Shown here one piece after another: positions 35,352 to 45,101 of a stretch of 64,000 bases of DNA (positions within the stretch are counted from its first letter, which is position 1; each line of letters opens with the position of its first letter). The notes beneath the pieces are model-generated. The model saw only the letters and a program-made list of their open reading frames with translations. It was not told the DNA's origin and made no database searches. Made by a program: the position numbers and the translations under genes. The stretch lies in assembly GCF_019891175.1 (NCBI RefSeq), contig NZ_CP072600.1:4588001-4652000 (forward strand), in the 5' to 3' direction. This stretch comes from Leptothermofonsia sichuanensis E412 (GTDB lineage Bacteria; Cyanobacteriota; Cyanobacteriia; Leptolyngbyales; Leptolyngbyaceae).

Positions 35352-37160
35352 CTATGATGCCCTAATTTGCAGTACAGAACGGGAATTAGACTCTGTGCCT
35401 GATCGGGCCGGAGGAGAGGGAGCAGACTCCGGCTGCAAGATGGGAATTTCAATTACAAATTCGGTGCCCTGCCCCACCTGTGAATGGCATTGGAGTCGCC
35501 CACCGTGTTTTTCGACAACGATTTTATAGCTGATGGATAGCCCTAATCCAGTTCCTTTGCCAACGGATTTAGTGGTAAAGAAGGGATCAAAGATTTTGGA
35601 CCGGATGGATGCCGGAATACCGGGACCATTGTCTGCAATCCGGATAGCAATCAAATTATGGGGCAGAACTTCGGTGTGAATGGTGATGGTCGGCAGAGAG
35701 GAGAGACAGGTCTGGTTCACCTCAGAATTCAACACTTTGGACTGAAAACTGTCTTCCAGGGCATCAATCGCATTACTCAAGATATTCATAAATACCTGAT
35801 TCAGTTGACCGGGGTAGCAATCAACGAAGGGTAAGGCACCATAGTCTTTAATGACTCGAATGCCCACAAAGTCAGGTCTTTCCTTCAGACGGCTGTGCAA
35901 GATCATCAGGGTGCTATCAAGGCCTTCATGAAGATTAGCGGCTTTGAATTCCGCTTCATCAAGGCGGGAAAAGTTACGCAGAGATTTGACAATTTCACGA
36001 ATGCGATTCGTGCCAGCCTGCATGGATTGAAATAGCTTGGGTAAGTCTTTTTCAAGGAAATCAATGTCAACCTCATCAAGTTTTTGCTGAATCTGAGATG
36101 CTAAACCAGGATCCGACGCCGGAGTCTGGTTTCGATAAAGACGCACCAGATCCAGTAAATCCTGGGAATATTCCTGGGCGTATCTGAGATTGCCATGAAT
36201 AAAATTGACTGGATTGTTAATTTCATGGGCAACTCCGGCAACCATGACACCTAAGGCAGACATTTTTTCTGATTCCACCAATCGGGCTTGCATGGCCTGA
36301 AGATCATTAAATGAATGCTCTAACTGAGCAGTCTGCTCTCTCAAAAAGGCTTCTGCCTGTTGCAATTTTTGAAATGCCTGTTCCCGCTCTCGCTGGCTTG
36401 CCTGCACCTGCTGAGCCAGTCTGTGACCATAGGCGGTAACGCTGACAATCATAATCAGTAGCATGAGGGCGATCGCAACTTCATACAGCTTTAACGTATC
36501 GGTTTCCTGTTTCTGTTGGGTAAACGTCTGCTGCTGAATTTCACTCACATTCTGACGCAGGTGGTTCAGTACCTGATTTACCCGGAAGTATTGGCGATCC
36601 ATCATTGCCATCCGTCTGCCTGCCATTTCTGGCTGATTTTGCCGGAAGTCAGAAAAGATCAGCCTGGCTTCATTGACCATGACTGCCATTGCCTGCTCCA
36701 GAGCATCCAAATTCTTAAGTAGGGGACCTGACTGAGTCGCGTCTACGTGGATGCGCAATTCCCGCCGGGTGTCTGCCACTTTTTGATAAAAGTGCTGTAA
36801 TGCGGCATTCAGTCGGGCTGACTCTGCCGCAGGGTCATGGGAGGCAAACACATCATTGCCGGGAGCATTCACCGCTGCGGCCAATTGACCCAGCTCAGAA
36901 TAGTCTTGCAATCGAGTTGCCCAGTCCCGATTTACTTCAACGGATTGGGCATAGGTCATTGTGATTTTATGGCTGAGATAGAGACTGGCTGAGATAGCCA
37001 GCAGATTAAATATCGCCAGCAGATAATAGAGGTAGTGCCATCTGGGTTTTGGTAGCTCCGTCGCCTGTGGGTAAGGACGATGTTTCAGCAGTCGGCTGAC
37101 TGGTGTGTTATCGAACCACTGGGAAACCTTTTGAGGGATGGGCAATTGAGCCTGTGCCAT
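35352..37160 (-). CDS. Membrane histidine kinase, partner of the REC-wHTH-HPt-REC regulator
   Basis: This protein of about 602 residues has TM1 (about 46-68), a helical periplasmic sensor of roughly 170 residues rich in Arg/Gln (about 70-240, [19 protein letters not shown]), and TM2 (about 243-263). A coiled coil follows, then an H-box in [22 protein letters not shown], with N-box [23 protein letters not shown] and [13 protein letters not shown] in the ATPase domain. The [12 protein letters not shown]-box is common in cyanobacterial kinases. It ends in a Ser/Pro-rich tail. ATG 37160 is used; the frame extends to 37316, but that part is unlikely to be coding. Confidence 0.9.
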   Translation of the reverse strand: MAQAQLPIPQKVSQWFDNTPVSRLLKHRPYPQATELPKPRWHYLYYLLAIFNLLAISASLYLSHKITMTYAQSVEVNRDWATRLQDYSELGQLAAAVNAPGNDVFASHDPAAESARLNAALQHFYQKVADTRRELRIHVDATQSGPLLKNLDALEQAMAVMVNEARLIFSDFRQNQPEMAGRRMAMMDRQYFRVNQVLNHLRQNVSEIQQQTFTQQKQETDTLKLYEVAIALMLLIMIVSVTAYGHRLAQQVQASQREREQAFQKLQQAEAFLREQTAQLEHSFNDLQAMQARLVESEKMSALGVMVAGVAHEINNPVNFIHGNLRYAQEYSQDLLDLVRLYRNQTPASDPGLASQIQQKLDEVDIDFLEKDLPKLFQSMQAGTNRIREIVKSLRNFSRLDEAEFKAANLHEGLDSTLMILHSRLKERPDFVGIRVIKDYGALPFVDCYPGQLNQVFMNILSNAIDALEDSFQSKVLNSEVNQTCLSSLPTITIHTEVLPHNLIAIRIADNGPGIPASIRSKIFDPFFTTKSVGKGTGLGLSISYKIVVEKHGGRLQCHSQVGQGTEFVIEIPILQPESAPSPPARSGTESNSRSVLQIRAS

Positions 37161-37291
37161 CGCTGGGAACCTTGTGCAGAAATCTCCACAAAGTTTAGGT
37201 AGGAAATGTGACAAGCGCGTGGCAAAGAAGAGCTGTCTGTATAAATTTTTATGATTTTCACCTGGAAGTGAGAATTTCATAAGCTGAACTT

Positions 37292-37352
37292 TACACGACA
37301 GAAGCACAGGGAACACAAAGCAATTCCTCTGTGCCCTCTGTGTTTCTATGGT
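37292..37352. repeat. Family A hairpin repeat
   Basis: ACACGACAGAAGCACAGG faces CCCTCTGTGTTTCTATGGT, a diverged copy upstream of the kinase gene. Confidence 0.7.
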
Positions 37353-37419
37353 AGAGTTCTAGTTTTTCGGTTGATTTGAATCCACAATCCTTAAGTAATA
37401 CCACTCCAGACCACTGGTT

Positions 37420-38376
37420 TTACTCGTGTACCGTTCCATCGGGCATAATCGCTTCCTTTAAGCAAACCCCATGGAGATTAGTGCCCCTGAGATTTGCCCC
37501 CTTCAGATTTGCCCGGTGCAGGTTAGCTCCTTCCAGATCTGCCAGACTCAGGTTTGCCTGGCTTAAATTGGCTTCCCGCAGATTTGCCCGACTCAGATTC
37601 GCATTAATCAAACTGGCTTCGCTTAAATTGGTCATGCTGAGCGTTCCTTCCCGCAGGTCAGCTTCCCGCAGGTTTGCCCTGACCAGGGATGCTTTATAAA
37701 GATTTGCTCCGATCAACGTGGTGTTGACCAGATTCGCCTGGTGCAGATTGGCATCTATCAAGTTGGACATACAGAGGTTTGCCAATCTCAGGTTTGCCCG
37801 GCTCAGGTTGCTGCCATACAATGTTGCCCCTACCAGATTTGCCATGCACAGGTTTGCCATACTGAGGTTGGTCAGACTCAGGTTTGCCTCACGCAGATTT
37901 GCCATGTTGAAATCCGCCTCCCGTAAGTCTGCTTTGTAAAGGCTGGCTTCCCATAAATTTGCCTTGTAGAGAATTGCGGTGTAGAGGGTGGCTCCTTCCA
38001 GCACAGCCGTACACAGGTTTGCTTCGCGCAGATTTGCCATGCTCAGATCAACCTGGCTCAGGTCAGCTTCCCGCAGGTCTGCCCTGTACAGATTTGCCTC
38101 CCGCAGGTTGGCTTTGTAGAGAACGGCGGTATAGAGCGTTGCTCCCTCCAGAATGGCAATCCCCAGGTTTGCCCCTTCCAGGTTTGCCATACTGAAGTCT
38201 ACCCGGCTGAAGGTTGCCTCCCGCAAGTCAGCCCGATAGAAGTTGACTTCCCTCAAGTTCGTCTCCTTGAGGTTGACACCTTCGAGGTTAGGCTTATTTC
38301 TGGGATGATTCTGCCACCATTCGTTCCAGGTTGTCACGCCTTGCTTGAGCAGGGCAAGGTGTCCCTCGTCAGCCAT
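37420..38376 (-). CDS. Pentapeptide-repeat protein
   Basis: This 318-residue protein starts with a short helix (HLALLKQGVTTWNEWWQNHP) followed by about 53 tandem A(N/D)LxX pentapeptides (NLEGV NLKET NLREV and so on) from residue 30 to 305, predicted to form a right-handed quadrilateral beta helix. A block of about ten pentapeptides (SMANLEGANLGIAILEGATL onward) is repeated with few changes about 50 residues later. No signal peptide or membrane segment is seen. Such proteins are very common in cyanobacteria and mostly of unknown function. ATG 38376 gives the conserved N-terminal helix; the frame extends nine codons further. Confidence 0.88.
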   Translation of the reverse strand: MADEGHLALLKQGVTTWNEWWQNHPRNKPNLEGVNLKETNLREVNFYRADLREATFSRVDFSMANLEGANLGIAILEGATLYTAVLYKANLREANLYRADLREADLSQVDLSMANLREANLCTAVLEGATLYTAILYKANLWEASLYKADLREADFNMANLREANLSLTNLSMANLCMANLVGATLYGSNLSRANLRLANLCMSNLIDANLHQANLVNTTLIGANLYKASLVRANLREADLREGTLSMTNLSEASLINANLSRANLREANLSQANLSLADLEGANLHRANLKGANLRGTNLHGVCLKEAIMPDGTVHE

Positions 38377-38746
38377 GTGTTTCGTACCTCTAGCTGTCAC
38401 CAAAAATCGGATGAGAAGGTACCAGGTGTCAGGTATCAGGTGTGCTGGTAAGACTATGAAAAAGAATCAGAAGCTACCTTTGTGTCCTGTCTACTGGTTA
38501 AACCTTGATGGTCTGCGACCAGTAAAAATGGACTCCTGAAAAACCCTGTTGCTACCGTAAAGTTTCTGATCCCAGTATTCCCAGGCACAGGGGATTCTAC
38601 TCACAATTTTTTTTGCAACTGCAAAAGAATTGGCGGGATCGTGAAGATGGGATCAAAAGCCTATCCGAAAAGCTACAACGGTCGAAGCCGTGACCCAGAC
38701 CTCGGAGGTTTTTGAAAACCTTCGAGGTCTAAGTCCAGATCAAGGC
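38377..38746. other. Intergenic region with family D half-element and hairpin
   Basis: The gap holds a lone family D arm (AAAAGCCTATCCGAAA, 38655-38670), a hairpin at 38698-38729, and a short degenerate repeat around 38419 (ACCAGGTGTCAGGTATCAGG). No gene is seen. Confidence 0.55.
38698..38729. other. Strong hairpin downstream of the AAA ATPase gene
   Basis: Fifteen paired bases (GACCTCGGAGGTTTT with AAAACCTTCGAGGTC, one G-T wobble) and a 2-base loop lie 17 bases beyond the stop of the minus-strand AAA gene. It may serve as a terminator or 3' stabiliser; there is no long T-run. Confidence 0.6.
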
Positions 38747-40144
38747 TTAAGAGGTTAGTCGGCTCAAGTCGGGAATGTCTTCTGGCAGAATGGTGGTGAG
38801 GACTTCTTTTGTCAGGGAGGGCATGACTGCCAGCCGATTTGCCTGCTGTTCAATGGTTTTCTCAAACAGGTTGCGTGCCAGGCGGGCATTGCCAAAGGTT
38901 CTGTCGCGGCGATCGTAGAGGTGATTGAACAGGTCGTAGAGTTTTTGGCTGGCAGCTTCCGTCGGTTCAAAATGACTGTCTTTGCAGAACTTGTTAAAAA
39001 TGGCAACCAGTTCATCCGGGGTGTAGTCCTGGAAGTAGAAGTAGCGGTTGAAACGGGACTTGAGACCGGGGTTCGCTTCTAAAAAGGTTTGCATTTCATC
39101 CGGGTAACCGGCAACGATGACAACCAGGCGCTGACGATAGTCTTCCATGCGTTTGAGCATCGTATCGATCGCCTCCTGCCCGAAGTCCTTGTCTGAGCCT
39201 GTCTCCAGGGCATAGGCTTCATCTACAAACAAAACCCCATCCAGGGCAGACTCCACAAGCCTGGTTACCTTCTCGGCAGTGCCCCCAATGTGGGATGCCA
39301 CCATCCCGGCGCGATCGGTTTCTACCAGGTGGCCTTTTTTTAAAAAGCCGAGGGCGGTGAAAATTCTGCCCATCAAGCGGGCAACGGTAGTTTTCCCGGT
39401 ACCGGGGGGACCGCAAAAGACTGAGTGGAGGGAGACGTTTGTTTTTGCCAGACCCTGTTCTACCCGTGCCTGTTGCACTTTCAGGAAATTGGTCAAGGTT
39501 TGAATTTCACGTTTGATGTTGTCCATCCCAATTAACTGATGGAGTTCATGCAGGACTTCCTCCAGACTCTCGGACTGGCGGGTAGTGCTCTCACCAGTTT
39601 TCTGCTGAGGCATCTCTACGACTGCATCGTAGGTGTGTAGTAGTTTCCAGATCAGGGATAGGGCCTCCAGGTCTTGTAGGGTGCGCCTGTCATCGACTTT
39701 AATGATGACCTGGGCAAACTGGTAGAACGCATTAACCACTTTTTCAAGAAAGCGGGTGCCCTTCTCTTCATCCAGTCGGTTCAAAACCGTGGGCAGCATC
39801 AACTGATCGTTTGAGGTGCTTCCCTCAGTCAGTTCCAGGATGAGTCTGAGACTCTCTTTTTCATACCTCTGCCGGGTTTCGGTTGTCATGTCCCACTGGT
39901 AAATGGCAACATTCAGCTTTTCAGAATCTTTTTTAATCAATGCATAGACCAGCAGAAATGCCAGCAACTCGTTGGAGGTAATATCTCCTTTTCCCCGCCC
40001 ACAAATTTGAACGACCTTTGCCAGGTCTTTGAGAATCAGTGGTTCATAGTTCGCATCTGTCTCCAGTAATGGCTCCAGGACTTTATACAGATCGCGGGCT
40101 TTTCGTTTAACTTCCCTGGTGTCCACATCTGGCTCCTCAATCAA
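38747..40144 (-). CDS. CbbX/SpoVK-family AAA ATPase with N-terminal helical domain
   Basis: This protein has 465 residues. An N-terminal acidic helical region of about 190 residues, which I do not recognise with confidence, precedes one AAA module (about 205-440). That module has [14 protein letters not shown], Walker [16 protein letters not shown], Walker [13 protein letters not shown], arginine-finger region [13 protein letters not shown], and sensor 2 [12 protein letters not shown]. The fold is closest to CbbX (Rubisco activase of red-type enzymes) and SpoVK/EccA proteins. The missing context of red-type Rubisco genes argues against a strict CbbX role; ATP-driven remodelling of an unknown target is inferred. 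Not in an evident operon. Confidence 0.85.
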   Translation of the reverse strand: MIEEPDVDTREVKRKARDLYKVLEPLLETDANYEPLILKDLAKVVQICGRGKGDITSNELLAFLLVYALIKKDSEKLNVAIYQWDMTTETRQRYEKESLRLILELTEGSTSNDQLMLPTVLNRLDEEKGTRFLEKVVNAFYQFAQVIIKVDDRRTLQDLEALSLIWKLLHTYDAVVEMPQQKTGESTTRQSESLEEVLHELHQLIGMDNIKREIQTLTNFLKVQQARVEQGLAKTNVSLHSVFCGPPGTGKTTVARLMGRIFTALGFLKKGHLVETDRAGMVASHIGGTAEKVTRLVESALDGVLFVDEAYALETGSDKDFGQEAIDTMLKRMEDYRQRLVVIVAGYPDEMQTFLEANPGLKSRFNRYFYFQDYTPDELVAIFNKFCKDSHFEPTEAASQKLYDLFNHLYDRRDRTFGNARLARNLFEKTIEQQANRLAVMPSLTKEVLTTILPEDIPDLSRLTS

Positions 40145-40383
40145 TTTCTGGTCGCTATGCCATCGGCAGAGGATCGCAATTCATCCTATTCTCTGGCAGG
40201 AATGACCTGCTGTGAATAATAGCGACATTCAGGTCCTCGGGAACCTGCTGCAATGCGGCAGAAATTTTTCACACCGGGGGCCAGAGGGACCCAAAGTTTC
40301 TTGGTGTGCCGGGTGTCTTTGACGCCTTCCAGGTGGAAATTGACACTCATGCTCTGATCGGCTTCTGTCCAGGTGGAGCAATA

Positions 40384-41226
40384 TTACGCTGGAGGCAATT
40401 CCAGGGCGATCGCCCCTAAAGCTCCTTTACGAAAGTCCTGTAAAAGTTCACGGGCAGTGCGTTCAACATCTCCCTGATGGCGAGTGGTTGCCAGACTGTG
40501 GAGATAGGCTTCGCCAGTCATTAAAGTAGCATCCAGGTCATAACGGGACTGTAAGAGAGCGGCAACCTGAAGTTCTTTTAACAGATCGACTAAGACAGCG
40601 GCAACGCGCTGGTTATCGTAGGCAGCTTCCCCAATGTCGTCACAAATGGCCAGTTTTAATGCGGCCTGCTGGTCGTTCAAGCGGGAAGGCAAAACCCCAG
40701 GGGCATCCAGTAATTCGATCTGCTCAGAAATTCTGACCCAGCGCAGTTGGCGGGTCACCCCTGCACGCCGGGCACTTTCCACAACGCGCCGCTTGAGCAA
40801 GCGATTAATCAGAGCAGATTTGCCAACATTGGGGAAGCCAATCACTCCGGCACGCACGGGACGGGGTAACATGCCGCGATCGCGCCGGCGTTGATTCATC
40901 TGCGCCCCCGCTGCTTGGGCTGCCTTCGTCACGGCTTCAATTCCTTTGCCATGCTGGGCATCGGTGAAATAAGGTTCTTCTCCCTGTGCTCTAAACCAGT
41001 CAGTCCATTGCTCCCGTGCCTGAATCGGAATCATATCCAATCGGTTCAGGACCAGCACCCGTTGCTTATTGCCCAGCCATTGCCTGACCTGGGGATGCTC
41101 AGTGGATAGGGGGATACGGGCATCCCGCACTTCCAGCACCACATCGACCAGCTTAAGTTGTTCCCGCAAAGCCCTTTCAGCCTTTGCAATATGACCGGGA
41201 TACCACTGGATAGGAGGGGAAGACAT
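40384..41226 (-). CDS. rbgA: Ribosome biogenesis GTPase YlqF/RbgA
   Basis: This 280-residue protein is a circularly permuted GTPase that helps assemble the 50S subunit. The G motifs appear in the permuted order: DAR-type G5 (VRDARIPLS), G4 as LNRLD, G1 GFPNVGKSALINRL, G2 GVT and G3 LDAPGVL. The start IQWYPGHIAKAER and a C-terminal helical RNA-binding tail are characteristic of the family. ATG at 41226. It is followed on the complementary side by a short gap; the Usp gene lies 57 bases upstream on the same strand. Confidence 0.93.
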   Translation of the reverse strand: MSSPPIQWYPGHIAKAERALREQLKLVDVVLEVRDARIPLSTEHPQVRQWLGNKQRVLVLNRLDMIPIQAREQWTDWFRAQGEEPYFTDAQHGKGIEAVTKAAQAAGAQMNQRRRDRGMLPRPVRAGVIGFPNVGKSALINRLLKRRVVESARRAGVTRQLRWVRISEQIELLDAPGVLPSRLNDQQAALKLAICDDIGEAAYDNQRVAAVLVDLLKELQVAALLQSRYDLDATLMTGEAYLHSLATTRHQGDVERTARELLQDFRKGALGAIALELPPA

Positions 41227-41283
41227 TGGGGCAGCGTATGGGGAACAGGAGGAGAGGACGGGGGCGGGCGTTAAACGTTGAGT

Positions 41284-41688
41284 TTAAGGCACAATCAACA
41301 CCGGGCAGGGAGACAGGTTAATCACCCGATTGGTAACGCTATCAGCAATCCCTTCGTCGGTTAAACCCAAACCACGGCAGCCCATCACAATTAAATCGGC
41401 TTCCACTTCATCGGCAACATCGCAGATTGTGAAGGCAGGCTTACCTTCCCGTTCAATGGCTTCAGCTTCAAGCCCCTGTTGCGAAAACAGCGTTTTTGCA
41501 CTTTCCAGGAGTTCCGCGATCGCCTCTGGAGAGGTCATGACATCCCCTGGAGCCTCCCCATTCGGCACTTCAACCACCGACAGCAAAATCAATCGACTAC
41601 CGTGGATTTTTGCCAGACTGGCAACGGTTTCAGCCGCCTGACGTGACTCGCGGCTCTGATCAATTGGAAAGAGAATTGTCTTAAACAT
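41284..41688 (-). CDS. Universal stress protein (UspA family)
   Basis: This 134-residue single-domain protein starts FKTILFPIDQSRESRQA and ends GCRGLGLTDEGIADSVTNRVINLSPCPVLIVP, the classical Usp fold. The ATP-binding loop pattern G-x2-G-x9-G-S/T is nearly met, but the last Gly is replaced by Asp (IADSVTN), so nucleotide binding is doubtful. It shares its strand with rbgA, which follows after 57 bases. Short TTCGTTGTTCG repeats occur upstream. Confidence 0.88.
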   Translation of the reverse strand: MFKTILFPIDQSRESRQAAETVASLAKIHGSRLILLSVVEVPNGEAPGDVMTSPEAIAELLESAKTLFSQQGLEAEAIEREGKPAFTICDVADEVEADLIVMGCRGLGLTDEGIADSVTNRVINLSPCPVLIVP

Positions 41689-41928
41689 CAGCGATCACTC
41701 CTTGGTTGTTGGTCACCTGGCATTCGTCGTTGCTGGTTATTCGTTGTTCGTTGTTCGTTATCTGGCTGGTGGCTCATGGCTCAGAGTGAGGTCTACCCCT
41801 TACGCCTGACCACCTGTCCTCTGCACCTCCAACAAATGATCCGTCATGAAAAATGACAAATTTTGTTAAGTTCATGAGAAGATAACAATAGGTAAAAAAA
41901 CTTATTAATTCGTTAGGAGGTTAGTCCG

Positions 41929-43149
41929 GTGCCCAAAAAGACTGTAGCAAATTTATCGTCCTCTGATTTATCCGGTAAGCGGGTTTTGGTCAGGGTTGAT
42001 TTCAATGTGCCATTGGACGATCAGGGCAGCATTACAGACGATACGCGCATTCGGGCTGCCCTGCCAACGATTCAAGAGCTTACCTCTAAAGGGGCAAAGG
42101 TCATCTTAGCTAGCCACTTCGGTCGTCCCAAAGGCGATGACTTTGCTGCCCGTGCTCAGGATAAGTTTCGGTTGACTCCCGTTGCAACGCGACTGTCGGA
42201 ACTACTGGGTAAGCCAGTTGCCAAGCCCAACGACTGTATTGGGGATGAAGTGGCAGCCGCAGTCGCCACTCTACAAAATGGGGATGTGCTTTTGCTGGAA
42301 AATGTCCGGTTTCATCCTGGCGAGGAAAAGAACGACCCAGAATTTGCTAAACAGTTGGCAGCGGTTGCTGATCTATATGTAAACGATGCCTTTGGTACTG
42401 CCCACCGTGCCCATGCCTCTACAGAAGGGGTGACCCATTACCTCAGCCCGTCTGTGGCGGGGTTCCTGATTGAGAAGGAACTGAAATATTTGCAGGCGGC
42501 GATCGACAATCCTCAGCGTCCCCTGGCAGCCATTATTGGTGGGTCCAAAGTTTCCAGCAAGATTACGGTGATTGAGAGCCTGCTGGAGAAAGTGGACAAA
42601 CTGCTGATCGGCGGTGGCATGATCTTCACCTTTTACAAAGCGCGTGGGTTGAGTGTGGGTAAGTCTCTGGTTGAAGATGAATTCCTGGATCTGGCGAAGT
42701 CCCTGGAAGCCAAGGCGAAGCAAAAAGGGGTAGAACTGCTGCTACCAACCGATGTCGTCGTGGCGGACAATTTCTCTCCCGATGCCAATGCCCAGACGGT
42801 CAGTGTGGAAAGCATTCCGGATGGTTGGATGGGTCTGGATATTGGTCCTGATTCGGTGAAAGTCTTCCAGCAAGCCCTGGCAGATTGTAAATCAGTCATC
42901 TGGAATGGACCGATGGGCGTGTTTGAATTTGATAAGTTTGCAGTGGGAACTGAGGCGATCGCCCGTACCCTGGCAGACTTGACCAAAACCGGAACCACGA
43001 CCATTATTGGTGGAGGCGATTCCGTGGCAGCGGTTGAAAAAGTCGGAGTTGCCGATCAGATGAGCCACATTTCCACTGGCGGCGGTGCCAGCCTGGAACT
43101 GCTGGAAGGTAAGGAACTCCCTGGAATTGCAGCCCTGGACGACGCTTAG
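41929..43149 (+). CDS. pgk: Phosphoglycerate kinase
   Basis: Pgk transfers phosphate between ATP and 3-phosphoglycerate in the Calvin cycle and glycolysis. The 406-residue protein has [16 protein letters not shown] at the N-terminus, the substrate-binding HFGRPKG and [26 protein letters not shown], the nucleotide site [11 protein letters not shown] and [13 protein letters not shown], and [13 protein letters not shown] near the end. The start is GTG at 41929 with a strong AGGAGG eight bases upstream. A hairpin terminator follows the stop. Confidence 0.96.
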   Translation: MPKKTVANLSSSDLSGKRVLVRVDFNVPLDDQGSITDDTRIRAALPTIQELTSKGAKVILASHFGRPKGDDFAARAQDKFRLTPVATRLSELLGKPVAKPNDCIGDEVAAAVATLQNGDVLLLENVRFHPGEEKNDPEFAKQLAAVADLYVNDAFGTAHRAHASTEGVTHYLSPSVAGFLIEKELKYLQAAIDNPQRPLAAIIGGSKVSSKITVIESLLEKVDKLLIGGGMIFTFYKARGLSVGKSLVEDEFLDLAKSLEAKAKQKGVELLLPTDVVVADNFSPDANAQTVSVESIPDGWMGLDIGPDSVKVFQQALADCKSVIWNGPMGVFEFDKFAVGTEAIARTLADLTKTGTTTIIGGGDSVAAVEKVGVADQMSHISTGGGASLELLEGKELPGIAALDDA

Positions 43150-43180
43150 GGGTTTGCTCTGTCCCATTCCTCACACCCTC

Positions 43181-43232
43181 AGCCCCTGCCCTTTTCCCTC
43201 TCCGGGAAGTATCCATTGGGGTGGGGGCTTTT
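43181..43232 (+). terminator. Probable intrinsic terminator of pgk
   Basis: AGCCCC (43181-43186) pairs with GGGGCT (43224-43229) around a long imperfect interior, ending in TTTT. It lies between convergent pgk and the minus-strand gene at 43242 and may serve both. Confidence 0.6.
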
Positions 43233-43241
43233 CTGTCCGTC

Positions 43242-43853
43242 TCAACTGTTTTTCTGTACCCCATCCCCCATCCCCGGCACCCGGTTGAACGCATTCTTAA
43301 ATCCCAATCTGGATCTCGATTTGATCTGGGTTACCAGGATTTCATCCTTCACAATCTCAAATTTCATAGTGGCATCGGAGGAAGAGACGATGGTTCCTGG
43401 CTGGCTTTTGATCGTGACTTCCTCATTCAGCACGTAGGTGGCGATCGCCGTTTTCCGATCAGGCATCACCTGGATCTTCAGGTCAGCGTAGCTGCCCTGA
43501 TAGTTTTCTGTAATATAAAAACCCTGTTGCAGATACTGGTAATACTGCGATCGGGTCAGGCTCATGGTTTGGGATTGCCCCATCCCCTCAATAGTCATGA
43601 GAACTGTTGCATTGGGAGCCAGAAATTTCATGATGGTTTTGGTATCCCGTTTGTTGCTGGCAGCCTGCATTTGCTCCAGAATAGTGCGGATCTGACCTTC
43701 GCTGATGGTTGTTGCCTTCTGGGTGGCGGCAAGGGTTAAGGGATAGGTCACAGGGTCAGCCGAAACGATACCCAGGGCAACTATTCCAGCCGCCACACTG
43801 GCGGTAATCCGGGCTGTCCAATGGTTTGTGGGAATCAAAAGGTTCCTGCTCAT
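43242..43853 (-). CDS. Exported NTF2-like (SnoaL-like) protein
   Basis: This 203-residue protein has a signal peptide (about 1-33, ARITASVAAGIVALGIVSA) and then an NTF2-like alpha+beta domain (about 50-185): an N-terminal helix ISEGQIRTILEQMQAASNKRDTKTIMKFLAPNATV, curved strands containing YLQQGFYITENYQGSYADLKIQV and KTAIATYVLNEEVTIKS, and KFEIVKDEILVTQIKSRSR. No catalytic residue set is clear. A periplasmic or thylakoid-lumen location is inferred. It faces pgk tail to tail. Confidence 0.75.
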   Translation of the reverse strand: MSRNLLIPTNHWTARITASVAAGIVALGIVSADPVTYPLTLAATQKATTISEGQIRTILEQMQAASNKRDTKTIMKFLAPNATVLMTIEGMGQSQTMSLTRSQYYQYLQQGFYITENYQGSYADLKIQVMPDRKTAIATYVLNEEVTIKSQPGTIVSSSDATMKFEIVKDEILVTQIKSRSRLGFKNAFNRVPGMGDGVQKNS

Positions 43854-44083
43854 GGTGCTTTAATCGGCGATCGCCTCCCGCATCATAGCATCCTGCCATC
43901 GAGAGGATGCCTCATCAAGTTTCCCATGCCACGGTTCAATAAAAGTTGTTAGAGAGGGGTGATCAGTCAGAAACAAAACCACCAGCGAACAGCGTCAAAT
44001 GATAGAAAGTTGCTACCGTTATTTCCCTAAGAAATCAACAGCTTGCGCCTTGAACCGGGTTGCCAAGCTTGCTCAAGCGCTAA

Positions 44084-45001
44084 CTAATCCATCTCACCTA
44101 ATTCCAGAATTGGGCTGTTTTGCTCCAGAACCCCATACTCCTCCAGCAAATTGGCGGTCACCAGACGGGCCACTCGCTTACTCCGCCAATACCGGCTGTG
44201 CTCTGATACCAGCCCCAGAGCCATGGCCACATCCCCAATATTTTTCTTCAGAAAGTTGCGCTCTCCCAGGTAGCAATCCCGCAAATACAGGGTCGAATCT
44301 TCCAGTTCCAGGCTGGCTTTAATCGGATAAGCAAAGATATCAGAGGCATGGATGACATTAATCCAGCGCAGGGGAGTCGCCACATAGCGTCGGGCAAACT
44401 GTTTCAACCGCTGCACATCGATATTCAACACCTGGTTGAAAAAAAGAAGGGGGGAGCCGAGTGTCGTGACGCTTCTCAGCCTCACTTTCCGTCCCTGACC
44501 CGCTCCACTCAAGCCTTTAATGACATTACGGATGTAGAATGCCGGGTCGTTGGGAGCAAAGGTATCAGAGAACAAAATATCCCATAAAATGATGCTGCCG
44601 AGGGAATGGGCAACAATGTGGAGGTCTTCTTCAAAGGGGGTGTCCGCCAGGAAATTGAGCAACTGAAGGGCAATAATACGGCGAACTTCTTTTCCCTGGA
44701 CTGGATTGAGGTAGGTGAAGATGTCATTGAAAAACCCGGAGATCAACTGCTCTCGCCGCTGCCGATAGTGAAAAATATCATCAATATCAATCTGAGGATA
44801 CTCCAGTTTGAATGTCTCCAAATCCTGCTGCACCCAATCCCAGAGTTGATGAGTATCACCCAGGGCATCGCCCCAAAAGCTGGAGTAAAACTCTGGTAGT
44901 GCCAGTCCCCGATTTGAGAATTCCTCCACCAGCCGCGATCGCAACGGGTCTGCATAACCCACCTGTCTGACCGATGCCCCATGCATAAACCAAACCAGCA
45001 T
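44084..45001 (-). CDS. Putative alpha/beta hydrolase
   Basis: The 305-residue protein starts with a beta strand and an oxyanion-type motif, VWFMHGASV, and has a nucleophile elbow HIVAHSLGSIILWDIL (Ser in A-H-S-L-G) near residue 138, followed by VTTLGSPLLFF, as in lipases. A late His is plausible in VIHASDIFAYP. No signal peptide is seen. It follows phoH by 100 bases on the same strand and may be part of that transcript. The substrate is unknown. Confidence 0.75.
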   Translation of the reverse strand: MLVWFMHGASVRQVGYADPLRSRLVEEFSNRGLALPEFYSSFWGDALGDTHQLWDWVQQDLETFKLEYPQIDIDDIFHYRQRREQLISGFFNDIFTYLNPVQGKEVRRIIALQLLNFLADTPFEEDLHIVAHSLGSIILWDILFSDTFAPNDPAFYIRNVIKGLSGAGQGRKVRLRSVTTLGSPLLFFNQVLNIDVQRLKQFARRYVATPLRWINVIHASDIFAYPIKASLELEDSTLYLRDCYLGERNFLKKNIGDVAMALGLVSEHSRYWRSKRVARLVTANLLEEYGVLEQNSPILELGEMD

Positions 45002-45101
45002 TTCTCTCTCACCCCCCTGGGTTTCACGCCACCCTGCGGGAACGCCAAAGGCGAATACCCCTTACCAGTAACGAACAACCAACAACACCACGAACAACGA
45101 A

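Noticed and set aside
38747-40144. Calling the AAA protein CbbX
   Set aside because: No red-type Rubisco genes are nearby and the N-terminal domain is extra, so only family similarity is stated.
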